Positions 33,647-41,288 of a stretch of 51,300 nucleotides of DNA are shown one piece after another (the stretch's first letter is position 1; each line of letters starts with the position of its first letter). The stretch comes from an uncultured Acidimicrobiales bacterium (GTDB lineage Bacteria; Actinomycetota; Acidimicrobiia; Acidimicrobiales; CADCTF01), in NCBI GenBank assembly GCA_902805655.1, contig CADCTF010000111.1, positions 1-51,300 on the forward strand. Reading direction: 5' to 3'. The notes under the pieces are model-generated. The model had not been told where the DNA came from and did not search any database. It was given only the letters and a program-made list of their open reading frames with translations. The position numbers were made by a program, and so were the translations under genes.

Positions 33647-33937
33647 GTGGGAGCGAACGAGGAACGGCCGATGTCCGCCCTGCCGTCCGTGCGGGCCCGC
33701 GCCGTCGCCTTCCTCGCCATCATCCTGGCCGGCGTCTGCGGCGCCCTGATCGGCTGGTCCTTTGTCGACCTGCAGTGCACGGGCCGCTGCGCCACACCGA
33801 ACGGTCTGGGCGCCATCGTCGGCGGCGGCCTGGCTGCTGGCGGTGTGGCCGTCGTGGTGGTGCTGGCGCTGCGAGCCATGGGCGAGTGGCGTCGCATCCG
33901 TGAAGAGGAGCTGTTGAACGAAATCCCCCGCAGCTGA
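33647..33937 (+). CDS. Small two-helix membrane protein, 96 aa
   Basis: GTG start. Two predicted transmembrane helices: about 20-40 (FLAIILAGVCGALIGWSFV) and 56-76 (AIVGGGLAAGGVAVVVVLAL). Two Cys in the loop between them (CTGRC) would lie outside and could form a disulphide. A charged tail follows (EWRRIREEEL). Function unknown. Confidence 0.72.
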   Translation: MGANEERPMSALPSVRARAVAFLAIILAGVCGALIGWSFVDLQCTGRCATPNGLGAIVGGGLAAGGVAVVVVLALRAMGEWRRIREEELLNEIPRS

Positions 33938-33989
33938 CGCCAGGGATCCGTTCCTGCAATGGGCAGCTCCCTCATCACCTGGGAAGGGC

Positions 33990-34697
33990 TCAGCCGGCCG
34001 GTGTGATGCGCCGGAACCCTTCTGCGCCGGACACTCCCGCTTCGGCGCCGGCCTCGGCCGCGCGCTGCTGCACGATGGTGCGAAGGTGCTCGCCGGCCTC
34101 ACCGAGCTGGCTGACGTGGCACTGCAGGGCTCGAGCCTTCACGTCGATGGTTCCCGAGATGTCGACCCAGACGTCGGGCTCGAAGGTGCCCGACAACCAG
34201 ATCTCCCGGGCGCGATGGGGAGGTCCTGCGTCGGGGAAGTAGAGCGGGCTCCAGGCCGCCGGCGCCACGGCGTCGACCGCCGCCCAGCCGACCTCGCGGT
34301 GGTCGCGGTGGTTGACGTACGAGGAGCCGAAGAACAGGGCGGACGGATCCGGGCACACCACGATCTCCGGGCGCACCGACCGGATGACCGCCACCAGGTC
34401 GCGCCGCAGCCTCAAGTCGTTGTCCACCTCGCCGTCGGGCCGGCCGAGCAGGTGGTGCCCGGCCAGCCCCAGCACGCCAGCAGCCGCAGCGGCCTCCTGC
34501 GCCCGTACATCGGCCAGAGCGACGGGGTCGGTAGCCGGATCGAGCGAGCCCTTGTCCCCCGAGGCGCAGATGACGACGTGCACCACCGACCCGGCACGCG
34601 CCCACGCGGCCAGCGTGCCGCCGCAGGAGACGTCGGCGTCGTCGGGGTGGGCGTACACGGCCAGAGCGCGCGCCGGCACGTCCCGCACCACCGTCAT
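33990..34697 (-). CDS. PIG-L family N-acetylglucosaminyl deacetylase-like protein
   Basis: 235 residues. Zinc-binding/catalytic motif AHPDDADVSCGG at the start, and the second motif NHRDHREVG. The family removes acetyl groups from GlcNAc-type substrates; MshB-like enzymes act in mycothiol synthesis and others on different glycans or antibiotics. The exact substrate is not clear here. It starts 7 bases after the ltaE stop, so both are probably one transcript. Confidence 0.9.
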   Translation of the reverse strand: MTVVRDVPARALAVYAHPDDADVSCGGTLAAWARAGSVVHVVICASGDKGSLDPATDPVALADVRAQEAAAAAGVLGLAGHHLLGRPDGEVDNDLRLRRDLVAVIRSVRPEIVVCPDPSALFFGSSYVNHRDHREVGWAAVDAVAPAAWSPLYFPDAGPPHRAREIWLSGTFEPDVWVDISGTIDVKARALQCHVSQLGEAGEHLRTIVQQRAAEAGAEAGVSGAEGFRRITPAG

Positions 34698-34704
34698 GGA
34701 TGGC

Positions 34705-35724
34705 TCACGGGCAGGACGCGATGGCCTTCATCGCCCGCTCGACGCCGGCATCGTCCACGTCGACATGGGTCACCAACCGCAGCACCGACGGAGCGATGGT
34801 GCCGGCCAGCACCCCTTCGCTCCTGAGGTGGCCCACCACCTGGTCGGTGTCGGGATGGCGCCAGGTGACGATGTTCGTCCGTATGGCGGACGGGTCGCAG
34901 CCCGACTCCGGCCACCGGTCGGCGACCGCCTCGGCCAGTCGCCGGGCCCGGTCGTGGTCCTGCGCCAGGCGCTCCACCATGGTGCGCAACGCCACCAGCC
35001 CGGCCGCCGCGAGCACGCCGGCCTGACGCATGCCGCCCCCCAGCCGCTGGCGCTCGTCCCGGGCCGCCTCCATGAGATCGACGGATCCGGCGAGGAGCGA
35101 CCCGACCGGAGCGGCCAGACCCTTCGACAGGCAGCACATCAGCGTGGTCACCGGCGCGGCGTAGTCGGCCGCCGAGGTGCCGGTGGCCGTCTCGGCGTTG
35201 AACAGCCGTGCCCCGTCGAGGTGCACCGGGATGCCGGCTCCCGCGGCCACCACCTGCTCGAGGCGGTCGAGCTCCCACGGGGCGCCGTCGGCCGGCATGT
35301 GGCTGTTCTCGACGCAGATCAGCCCGGGGCGCGGGTAGTGGTGGTCGACGGCGGCCACCACCCAGGCCACGTCGGCCGGATCGAGCGACCCGTCGTCGTC
35401 GGCGACGGTGTGGAACTGCACCCCTGCGTTGCGCCCGGCCGCTCCGTTCTCGTAGATCACCACGTGCTGGCGGGCCCCGGCGATCACGGTGGATCCGGGC
35501 CCGGCCAGCAGACGGATGGCGATCTGGTTGGCCATGGTGCCCGAGGGCACGAACAGCGCCGCCTCCTTGCCCACCCGCTCGGCGAAGGCCTCCTGGAGCG
35601 CGTTCACCGTCGGGTCCTCGCCGTACACGTCGTCGCCCACGTCGGCGTCGGCCATGGCTCGGCGCATCTCCGGGGTCGGTTGGGTGACGGTGTCCGAGCG
35701 GAGGTCGACGAGGGCGCCGGTCAT
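34705..35724 (-). CDS. ltaE: Low-specificity L-threonine aldolase
   Basis: 339 residues of the PLP fold-type I threonine aldolase family: [19 protein letters not shown] near the start, [39 protein letters not shown] and the cofactor lysine in [12 protein letters not shown]. It cleaves threonine (or allo-threonine) to glycine and acetaldehyde. TAGGGT lies 7 bases before the ATG. Divergent from the inositol-phosphatase family gene. Confidence 0.94.
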   Translation of the reverse strand: MTGALVDLRSDTVTQPTPEMRRAMADADVGDDVYGEDPTVNALQEAFAERVGKEAALFVPSGTMANQIAIRLLAGPGSTVIAGARQHVVIYENGAAGRNAGVQFHTVADDDGSLDPADVAWVVAAVDHHYPRPGLICVENSHMPADGAPWELDRLEQVVAAGAGIPVHLDGARLFNAETATGTSAADYAAPVTTLMCCLSKGLAAPVGSLLAGSVDLMEAARDERQRLGGGMRQAGVLAAAGLVALRTMVERLAQDHDRARRLAEAVADRWPESGCDPSAIRTNIVTWRHPDTDQVVGHLRSEGVLAGTIAPSVLRLVTHVDVDDAGVERAMKAIASCP

Positions 35725-35731
35725 CCCGGCC

Positions 35732-35737
35732 ACCCTA
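35732..35737 (-). promoter_or_regulatory. -10 element, promoter of ltaE
   Basis: Minus-strand TAGGGT, 7 bases before the ATG at 35724. Confidence 0.45.
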
Positions 35738-35769
35738 CGGCGCCGCGCCTCCTTTCCCTTTCCGTCGGC

Positions 35770-35775
35770 CACACT
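35770..35775 (+). promoter_or_regulatory. -10 candidate of the inositol-phosphatase family gene
   Basis: CACACT lies 8 bases before the GTG at 35784. No Shine-Dalgarno site. Confidence 0.3.
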
Positions 35776-35783
35776 GGGCCACC

Positions 35784-36599
35784 GTGCCCGGTGCCACAGA
35801 CCTCGACCACAACGATGGCGGCTCGCAGTCGGCCCACGTTCGGCCCGAGCTGATGCGCATCGCCGTGCAGGTGGCTCGATCGGCCGGCGCCCTGGTGGCC
35901 GAGCGACGGGGCCAGGCACGCACCTCGGTGTCGACCAAGTCGTCGCCCACCGACATGGTGTCCGAGGTCGATCGAGCCAGCGAGGCGCTGGTGCTGCGCC
36001 TGCTCTCCGAGCTGAGGCCCGACGACGCGGTGCTCGGTGAGGAGGGCACGGAGGTGACCGGCACGAGCGGGGTGCGGTGGGTGGTGGATCCCCTCGACGG
36101 CACCACCAACTTCCTCTACGACTTCCCCTCGTTCGGCGTCTCGGTGGCCGCCGAGGTGGACGGTGTGGCGGTGGCCGGGGCGGTCTGCGACCCCGTGCAC
36201 GGCGAGGTCTTCTCCGCCGCCCGTGGTCTTGGTGCATGGCGCGGCGACCAGCCCTTGACGGTGGCGGCGCCCGTGCCACTCGCCAACGCCCTCGTCGGCA
36301 CCGGCTTCAGCTATCGGGCCGCCAAGCGCATCGAGCAGGCCGCCACCCTCGGTCGCGTGCTCCCGAAGGTCCGGGACATCCGCCGCGCCGGCGCAGCTGC
36401 GCTCGACCTGTGCTGGTTGGCCGCGGGACGCGTCGATGCCTACTACGAGTGGGGACTCGGCCGATGGGACTGGGCCGCCGGCCTGCTCATCGCCACCGAG
36501 GCCGGCCGCCGGTCGGTGTGGCTCGACGACGGCACCCTCGTGGCCACGTCCCCCGAGATGCTGGACGAGCTCGTCGCGCTGGTGCAGGTGCCCGGCTGA
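35784..36599 (+). CDS. Inositol monophosphatase family protein
   Basis: 271 residues. Metal-site motifs: [16 protein letters not shown], and RWDWAAGLL near the end. Family members hydrolyse inositol phosphates, fructose-1,6-bisphosphate, histidinol phosphate or PAP; the sequence does not say which. In actinobacteria SuhB/ImpA/HisN-type assignments are all possible. The stop lies inside the left arm of a hairpin shared with pfkA. Confidence 0.92.
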   Translation: MPGATDLDHNDGGSQSAHVRPELMRIAVQVARSAGALVAERRGQARTSVSTKSSPTDMVSEVDRASEALVLRLLSELRPDDAVLGEEGTEVTGTSGVRWVVDPLDGTTNFLYDFPSFGVSVAAEVDGVAVAGAVCDPVHGEVFSAARGLGAWRGDQPLTVAAPVPLANALVGTGFSYRAAKRIEQAATLGRVLPKVRDIRRAGAAALDLCWLAAGRVDAYYEWGLGRWDWAAGLLIATEAGRRSVWLDDGTLVATSPEMLDELVALVQVPG

Positions 36600-36623
36600 C
36601 GGCACCCCACGCCGGCGTCAGCC
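36594..36623. terminator. Bidirectional hairpin between convergent genes
   Basis: GGCTGACG (36594-36601) and CGTCAGCC (36616-36623) form a perfect 8-bp stem with a 14-base loop. Both stop codons (plus-strand TGA and minus-strand TGA) lie inside the arms. No T-run, as often in actinobacteria. Confidence 0.55.
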
Positions 36624-37646
36624 GTGGAAGAGCTCGGCCACCTCGAGCAGCTCGGGGTCCACGGTCTTGAGCACGTCGACGCCCTCGGCCAGGGGCACAC
36701 GGATGATCGCACCCGCCCGCAGAGCCACCATGGTGCCGAAGTCACGGGCATGGATGGCGTCGATGGCCGCCACGCCGAAGCGGGTGGCCAGCACCCGGTC
36801 GAACGCTGTCGGCGTGCCGCCTCGCTGGATGTGACCGAGCACGGTCACCCGCGTCTCGAACCCCGTGCGCTTCTCGATCTCCTCGGCCAGCACCTGCCCG
36901 ATGCCCCCGAGGCGCACGTGGCCGAAGGCATCCACCTCGCCCGAGCTGAGCACCATGGTGCCTTCCTTTGGTTTCGCCCCCTCGGCCACGACGACGATGG
37001 AGGCGAAGCGGCCCTTCTCGTGGCGGCGGGTGAGGTCGGCGCACACGTGGTCGATGTCGAAGGGCACCTCGGGCACGAGCACCTCGGCGGCTCCGCCCGC
37101 GATGCCTGCGTACGTGGCGATCCAGCCGGCGTGGCGGCCCATGACCTCGCACACGAGCACGCGGTCGTGCGACTCGGCGGTGGTGTGCAGGCGGTCGATG
37201 GCATCCACCACGATCTGCACGGCGGTGTGGAACCCGAAGGTGACCTCCGTGCCCGACAGGTCGTTGTCGATGGTCTTCGGCACACCCACGACGGCGACGC
37301 CCTCGCCGCTGAGCTTGTGGGCCACGCCGAGCGTGTCCTCCCCGCCGATGGCGACCAGGGCATCGACGCCGAGGGCGGCCATGTTCTCCTTCACCCGGGC
37401 CGGCCCGTCCTCCACCTTGTAGGGGTTGGTCCGCGAGCTGCCCAGGATGGTGCCGCCCCTCGGGAGGATGCCTCGGCAGTGCTCGACGTCGAGGGGCATG
37501 GTGCGCCGTTCCAGCGGGCCACGCCAACCGTCGAGGAAGCCGACGAACTCGTGCCCGTAGGACTGCTCGCCCTTGCGCACCACGGCGCGGATCACCGCGT
37601 TCAGGCCGGGACAGTCACCGCCACCTGTGAGGACACCGACGCGCAC
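36618..37646 (-). CDS. pfkA: 6-phosphofructokinase, PPi/mixed-substrate type
   Basis: 342 residues. GGGDCPGLN near the start, catalytic PKTIDND, fructose-6-phosphate motif MGRHAGW. The nucleotide motif reads GGEDTLG: Asp occupies the position that is Gly in ATP-specific GGDG enzymes. That Asp and the Lys of PKTIDND mark PPi-dependent or group III mixed enzymes. GTG at 37646 has AGGAGG exactly 6 bases upstream; TTG at 37652 would add two residues. Glycolytic; runs reversibly if PPi-linked. Confidence 0.92.
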   Translation of the reverse strand: MRVGVLTGGGDCPGLNAVIRAVVRKGEQSYGHEFVGFLDGWRGPLERRTMPLDVEHCRGILPRGGTILGSSRTNPYKVEDGPARVKENMAALGVDALVAIGGEDTLGVAHKLSGEGVAVVGVPKTIDNDLSGTEVTFGFHTAVQIVVDAIDRLHTTAESHDRVLVCEVMGRHAGWIATYAGIAGGAAEVLVPEVPFDIDHVCADLTRRHEKGRFASIVVVAEGAKPKEGTMVLSSGEVDAFGHVRLGGIGQVLAEEIEKRTGFETRVTVLGHIQRGGTPTAFDRVLATRFGVAAIDAIHARDFGTMVALRAGAIIRVPLAEGVDVLKTVDPELLEVAELFHG

Positions 37647-37658
37647 CTGCAACCTCCT

Positions 37659-37670
37659 GGTCTCGAGACC
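37659..37670. promoter_or_regulatory. 12-bp palindrome upstream of pfkA
   Basis: GGTCTCGAGACC, a perfect palindrome directly upstream of the AGGAGG ribosome site of pfkA. Possible operator; no evidence beyond symmetry. Confidence 0.2.
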
Positions 37671-37704
37671 CCCGCCGGGCGACCCTAGGCGCGGAAGGCC
37701 GGGC

Positions 37705-38175
37705 TCAGCGGCCGGAGCCGCCGGGACGAGCCCGGGACAGCAGCACGACCTCTCGCTCGAAGTCGGTCAGGTCCTCGAAGCCCTTGTACACGCTCACGAA
37801 CCGCAGGTAGACGACCTCGTCCACCTCACGCAAGCGATCGAGCACGGCCCGACCGATGCGCTCGGTGGTGACCTCCGGTCCCTCCAGGCGGAGCACCTCT
37901 TCGACCTCCGCACCCAGCGACTCGAGCACCTCCGCCGACACCGGGCGGTTCTTGGCTGCGGCCCGCATGCCGGCGACGATCTTGGCCCTATCGAAGGGCA
38001 CCCGATGCCCCGATCGCTTCACGACTGAGAGAGGCAGCTCCTCGAGCCGCTCGAACGTGGTGAAGCGACGCCCGCAGGACAGGCACTCACGCCGGCGCCG
38101 AATGGCGGCTCCATCGTCGGCCATGCGGGAGTCCACGACCTTGTCGTCCTGCTCGGCGCACGCTGGGCATCGCAC
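37705..38175 (-). CDS. nrdR: NrdR transcriptional repressor of ribonucleotide reductase genes
   Basis: 156 residues. An N-terminal zinc ribbon (CPAC ... CLSCGRRFTTFER) and an ATP-cone domain (VVKRSGHRVPFDRAKIVAG, shown in parts VVKRSGHRVPF and IVAGM). It senses ATP/dATP and represses nrd genes; none is in this window. GTG start with TACGGT 6 bases upstream, so it can be transcribed apart from the LysM gene whose stop is 32 bases before. Confidence 0.96.
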   Translation of the reverse strand: MRCPACAEQDDKVVDSRMADDGAAIRRRRECLSCGRRFTTFERLEELPLSVVKRSGHRVPFDRAKIVAGMRAAAKNRPVSAEVLESLGAEVEEVLRLEGPEVTTERIGRAVLDRLREVDEVVYLRFVSVYKGFEDLTDFEREVVLLSRARPGGSGR

Positions 38176-38181
38176 GCCTGG

Positions 38182-38187
38182 ACCGTA
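38182..38187 (-). promoter_or_regulatory. -10 element, leaderless promoter of nrdR
   Basis: Minus-strand TACGGT, 6 bases before the GTG at 38175. Confidence 0.5.
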
Positions 38188-38207
38188 CCCCCACCGCACG
38201 GGAGCGC

Positions 38208-38666
38208 CTACGGCACCACGAGGCGCTCCCCGACCTGCAACGGCCGGCCGCCTCGGGCATCGACCATGGCGTCGACCAGCGGCCGCACGTCGCCATGGGG
38301 CTGGAAGCGCCTGGCAACGCCCCACACCGTGTCGCCGGGTTGGACGACGTGGGTTCGTTCGGCCGCCTTCGCCGTCGGAGGCGTGGGCCCGCCGATGGAC
38401 GAGGTCGACGAGGACGCAGCTGCTGAGGTGGCCGAGACCACCAAGCTGGTCACCACGCCGGCAACGACGTGGATGCCGACCAGGAGGCCGACGCCCACGA
38501 TGGCCGCGACGATGCGACGGCGCCGGTAGGTCGCAGGGCCCACTCCGCTGCGGCGCGCGCCTCCGACTGGAGCCGAGCGGCGAACCGGCCGCGGCGCCGG
38601 AACGAGTCTCGGCTCCCACGAGCGCGGGGCTGCACCGCTCGGGCCGGGAAACGCTATGGCGGCCAT
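38208..38666 (-). CDS. LysM membrane protein, likely SOS cell-division inhibitor
   Basis: 152 residues. A basic N-terminus, one transmembrane helix (about 53-72, AAIVGVGLLVGIHVVAGVV) and a C-terminal LysM domain (THVVQPGDTVWGVARRF). It is divergent from lexA and carries two SOS boxes in its promoter. This place is held by ChiZ (Rv2719c) in mycobacteria and DivS in corynebacteria, which stop division during SOS. No hydrolase domain is seen. GAGGAG is 5 bases before the ATG. Confidence 0.85.
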   Translation of the reverse strand: MAAIAFPGPSGAAPRSWEPRLVPAPRPVRRSAPVGGARRSGVGPATYRRRRIVAAIVGVGLLVGIHVVAGVVTSLVVSATSAAASSSTSSIGGPTPPTAKAAERTHVVQPGDTVWGVARRFQPHGDVRPLVDAMVDARGGRPLQVGERLVVP

Positions 38667-38696
38667 CGAAGCTCCTCTCCGGGATGTGATGATCCC

Positions 38697-38712
38697 TCGA
38701 ACGCTCGTTCGC
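38697..38712. promoter_or_regulatory. SOS box 1 (LexA site), LysM side
   Basis: TCGAAC-GCTC-GTTCGC, 15 of the palindrome positions kept. It covers the likely start of LysM transcription. Confidence 0.8.
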
Positions 38713-38719
38713 TGGCTCC

Positions 38720-38749
38720 ATAGAAGCAACGAACTATTGTTCGTGTCAA
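38720..38749 (-). promoter_or_regulatory. Promoter of the LysM gene
   Basis: -35 TTGACA (38744-38749 on the minus strand, perfect), 18-base spacer, -10 TTCTAT (38720-38725). SOS box 2 lies in the spacer. Confidence 0.55.
38729..38744. promoter_or_regulatory. SOS box 2 (LexA site), LysM side
   Basis: ACGAAC-TATT-GTTCGT; a perfect palindrome over the GAAC/GTTC core. Confidence 0.8.
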
Positions 38750-38757
38750 GCGAATCT

Positions 38758-38773
38758 TCGAACAAGCGTTTGT
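38758..38773. promoter_or_regulatory. SOS box 3 (LexA site), lexA side
   Basis: TCGAAC-AAGC-GTTTGT; one mismatch in the right core (GTTT). It overlaps the lexA -35. Confidence 0.6.
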
Positions 38774-38798
38774 AGCGTGCCCGGACGCATGGTACGGT
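38770..38798 (+). promoter_or_regulatory. Promoter of lexA
   Basis: -35 TTGTAG (38770-38775), 17-base spacer, -10 TACGGT (38793-38798). The start of transcription should fall in SOS box 4. Confidence 0.55.
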
Positions 38799-38800
38799 AC

Positions 38801-38816
38801 GGGAACGCACGTTCGA
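38801..38816. promoter_or_regulatory. SOS box 4 (LexA site), lexA side
   Basis: GGGAAC-GCAC-GTTCGA; perfect GAAC-N4-GTTC core, 15 bases before the lexA ATG. Confidence 0.75.
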
Positions 38817-38831
38817 TTCAGGAGGCCGACC

Positions 38832-39467
38832 ATGGTGGACCCAGTGCTGACCGGCAAGAAGCGCCACATCCTCGAGTTCATCGAGGCCTGCCTGCGCGAC
38901 CGGGGCTACCCGCCGTCGGTACGGGAGATCGGGGAGGCCGTCGGCCTCACGTCATCGTCCACGGTGCACGCACACCTCGGCTCTTTGCAGAAGATGGGCT
39001 ACCTCCGTCGCGACCCCACGAAGCCGCGGGCGATGGAGGTCCGCTTCGACGTCTCGTCGGGCGCCGCCGTCGACAAGGGCCGCGTGCGTCACGTGCCGCT
39101 GGTGGGCGACGTCGCGGCCGGCACCGACGTGCTGGCCCACGAGAACGTGGAGGAGCTGCTGCCCCTCCCGGAGGACTTCACGGGGCCCGACGGCACCTTG
39201 TTCATGCTCCGGGTGCGGGGTGACTCGATGATCGGGGCCGGCATCCTCGACGGCGACCACGTCGTCGTGCGCCAGCAGACGACGGCCGACAAGGGCGACA
39301 TCATCGTCGCCGGCATCCCGGGCGAGGAGGCCACGGTGAAGACCTTCACGAAGAAGGGCCAGAAGATCGTCCTGGTCCCCGCCAACGAGCGCCTGAGCCC
39401 CATGGAGTTCGCCGCTGACGACGTGACCATCTTCGGCAAGGTGGTCACGGTCCTGCGGCGTCTGTAG
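38832..39467 (+). CDS. lexA: LexA repressor, SOS master regulator
   Basis: 211 residues. Winged-helix DNA-binding domain (RGYPPSVREIGEAVGLTS, with the recognition helix SSSTVHAHL), then the S24 self-cleavage domain: cleavage site Ala-Gly in GDVAAGTDV, catalytic Ser in RGDSMIGAGI, Lys in EATVKTF. It represses SOS genes until RecA filaments trigger cleavage. AGGAGG is 6 bases before the ATG. Two SOS boxes in its own promoter indicate autoregulation. Divergent from the LysM gene. Confidence 0.97.
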   Translation: MVDPVLTGKKRHILEFIEACLRDRGYPPSVREIGEAVGLTSSSTVHAHLGSLQKMGYLRRDPTKPRAMEVRFDVSSGAAVDKGRVRHVPLVGDVAAGTDVLAHENVEELLPLPEDFTGPDGTLFMLRVRGDSMIGAGILDGDHVVVRQQTTADKGDIIVAGIPGEEATVKTFTKKGQKIVLVPANERLSPMEFAADDVTIFGKVVTVLRRL

Positions 39468-39532
39468 GGCGGCCCGGTCGACCTTCGCTCCAGGTAGCGT
39501 GCGCGGCGATCGTCGAGAGAAGGAGGCACGGA

Positions 39533-39961
39533 ATGCCGGTGCGCACGTCGAAGGCTCAGTGGGAAGGCTCCATCCAAGAGGGCAAGGGAACGATGCAGCT
39601 GGGGGGCGGTGCCTGGGAGGGCCCCTATTCGTTCTCGTCCCGCTTCGAGGAAGGTTCCGGCACCAACCCGGAGGAGCTCATCGCCGCAGCCCACGCGGGT
39701 TGCTTCTCGATGGCCTTGTCCGGCGCGCTCGGGCGAGCCGGCCACAAGCCAGAGCGGGTGAGCACGTCGGCGGCGGTGCACCTCTCGAAGACCGATGCCG
39801 GGTTCCGCATCCAGCGCATCGACCTCACCACCGAAGCGGTCGTACCGGGGCTCGACGACGAGGCGTTCCAGGAGATCGCCAAGGGTGCCAAGGAGGGCTG
39901 CCCGGTGTCAGTCGTGCTGGCCGCGGCGGAGATCACCCTCGACGCAACGCTGCTGACCTGA
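39533..39961 (+). CDS. osmC: OsmC-family peroxiredoxin
   Basis: 142 residues. Reactive Cys pair in HAGCFSM and KEGCPVS, the OsmC thiol pair that reduces organic hydroperoxides. It has the OsmC layout: AHAGCFSMALSG helix after the EEGSGTNPEELIAAA lead. AAGGAGG lies about 7 bases before the ATG. It has its own promoter region (a TAGCGT about 38 bases upstream). Confidence 0.94.
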   Translation: MPVRTSKAQWEGSIQEGKGTMQLGGGAWEGPYSFSSRFEEGSGTNPEELIAAAHAGCFSMALSGALGRAGHKPERVSTSAAVHLSKTDAGFRIQRIDLTTEAVVPGLDDEAFQEIAKGAKEGCPVSVVLAAAEITLDATLLT

Positions 39962-39999
39962 TCGGTGCCCGCCGAAGTGCGCCGGCAGCGTCCAGGGGG

Positions 40000-40005
40000 T
40001 AGACC
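40000..40005 (+). promoter_or_regulatory. -10 candidate, leaderless promoter of the 71-aa protein gene
   Basis: TAGACC, 6 bases before the ATG at 40012; the last base deviates from TANNNT. Confidence 0.35.
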
Positions 40006-40011
40006 GCTGGC

Positions 40012-40227
40012 ATGAGTGACAAGGATCCCTACACCGAGCCCGAGAACAGCACAGTGTCCAACTGGGAAGGCCAAGAGGTCAACAAGGACATGGACCTCGT
40101 CGACAAGCTCGTCGAGGAGGAGGGCGGCGATCTCGAAGCCGCCGAGAAGCGCTTCGAGAAGGAGTCGGCCGGAGCCGAGCCCGGCCCCGGCGAGGTCAAG
40201 CGGAAGAACGGCGAAGGCTTCGTCTAG
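40012..40227 (+). CDS. Small acidic protein, 71 aa
   Basis: A hydrophilic, Glu/Asp/Lys-rich protein (VDKLVEEEGGDLEAAEKRFE), probably disordered or a single helix. No family recognised. The stop TAG overlaps the convergent dapE stop: the palindrome CTAG serves both strands. Confidence 0.62.
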   Translation: MSDKDPYTEPENSTVSNWEGQEVNKDMDLVDKLVEEEGGDLEAAEKRFEKESAGAEPGPGEVKRKNGEGFV

Positions 40228-41288
40228 CCGGTCAGCAGTGCCCTGAGGACGTGGTGGCAGCGCTCGATGCGTGAGCGCTCCACCCGTTCCTGGGCCGTGT
40301 GCGCGAGGGAGGGATCGCCGGGCCCGTAGTTGGTCGCCGGTATCCCGTGCGCAGCGAAGAAGGCGACGTCGGTCCACCCCAGCTTGGCCAGCGGCGGCTC
40401 GGAGGTGGCGGTCACGAGGGAGGCCAGGAGCGGGTGCTCCAGGTTCGGCATCGCACCGTCGGAGCGATCCGTCAGCTCCCACGTGTCGCCCGCTTCGGGA
40501 TCGAAGGTGGGCCCGAGGACGTCGAGCACATGGGCCAGGGCCTCGTCTCCGTCCCGATCCGGGGCGTAGCGGTGGTTCAGCGTCACGGTGGCCAGGTCGG
40601 GCACGACGTTGCCGGCGACGCCGCCGGTGACCGCCACCGCCTGCAGCGCTTCACGGTACGTGCAGCCCGACAGCACCGGCTGGCGCTCGCGGTAGCCGTC
40701 CACTCGGTCGAGCAGCCGGCCCAGCCGGTGGACGGCGTTGGTGCCCATCCAGGGCCGCGCCGAGTGGGCCCGCTCCCCTCGCAACGTCACCAGCACGCGC
40801 AGGGTGCCCTGGCAGCCGGCCTCGACCAGGGCGTTGGTGCCCTCCCCGAGGATCGCCGCGTCGGCCGCGAGCAGCTCGGGATGCTCGGCGAGGAGCATCC
40901 GCAGGCCGTTGTGGACGGCTGCGATCTCCTCGCACTCGTAGAACACGTACGTCACGTCCACCGCGGGTTCCGAGACGGTGCGCGCCAGCTCGAGCTGCAC
41001 GGCCAGGCCTGACTTCATGTCGGTCGAGCCGACCCCCCACAGGGTGTCGCCCTCGATGCGGGCCTCGGCGTTGCCGTTCACCGGCACGGTGTCGGTGTGC
41101 CCGGCGAGCAGCAGCCGTTGCGGCCGCCCGAGGTGGGTGCGGGCCACCAGGCTGTTGCGGACGCGGGTCACCTCCAGCCAGGGGACGGCCCGCAGCTCGG
41201 CCTCGAGCCAGGCGGTGATGGCCGCTTCGTCCTTGCTGACCGAGGGGATGTCGACGAGGGAGGCCGTGAGCGCGAGGAGGTCGGTCAC
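40224..41288 (-). CDS. dapE: Succinyl-diaminopimelate desuccinylase
   Basis: 354 residues, M20 dizinc peptidase family. Zinc ligands: GHTDTVP (His, Asp), GSTDMKSG (Asp), ECEEIAAVHNG (Glu pair, catalytic base), GEGTN and the last His in HTAQERV. It releases LL-diaminopimelate from its succinyl form. GTG start overlaps the dapD stop (GTGA). Length is normal. DAP feeds both lysine and peptidoglycan. Confidence 0.95.
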   Translation of the reverse strand: MTDLLALTASLVDIPSVSKDEAAITAWLEAELRAVPWLEVTRVRNSLVARTHLGRPQRLLLAGHTDTVPVNGNAEARIEGDTLWGVGSTDMKSGLAVQLELARTVSEPAVDVTYVFYECEEIAAVHNGLRMLLAEHPELLAADAAILGEGTNALVEAGCQGTLRVLVTLRGERAHSARPWMGTNAVHRLGRLLDRVDGYRERQPVLSGCTYREALQAVAVTGGVAGNVVPDLATVTLNHRYAPDRDGDEALAHVLDVLGPTFDPEAGDTWELTDRSDGAMPNLEHPLLASLVTATSEPPLAKLGWTDVAFFAAHGIPATNYGPGDPSLAHTAQERVERSRIERCHHVLRALLTG

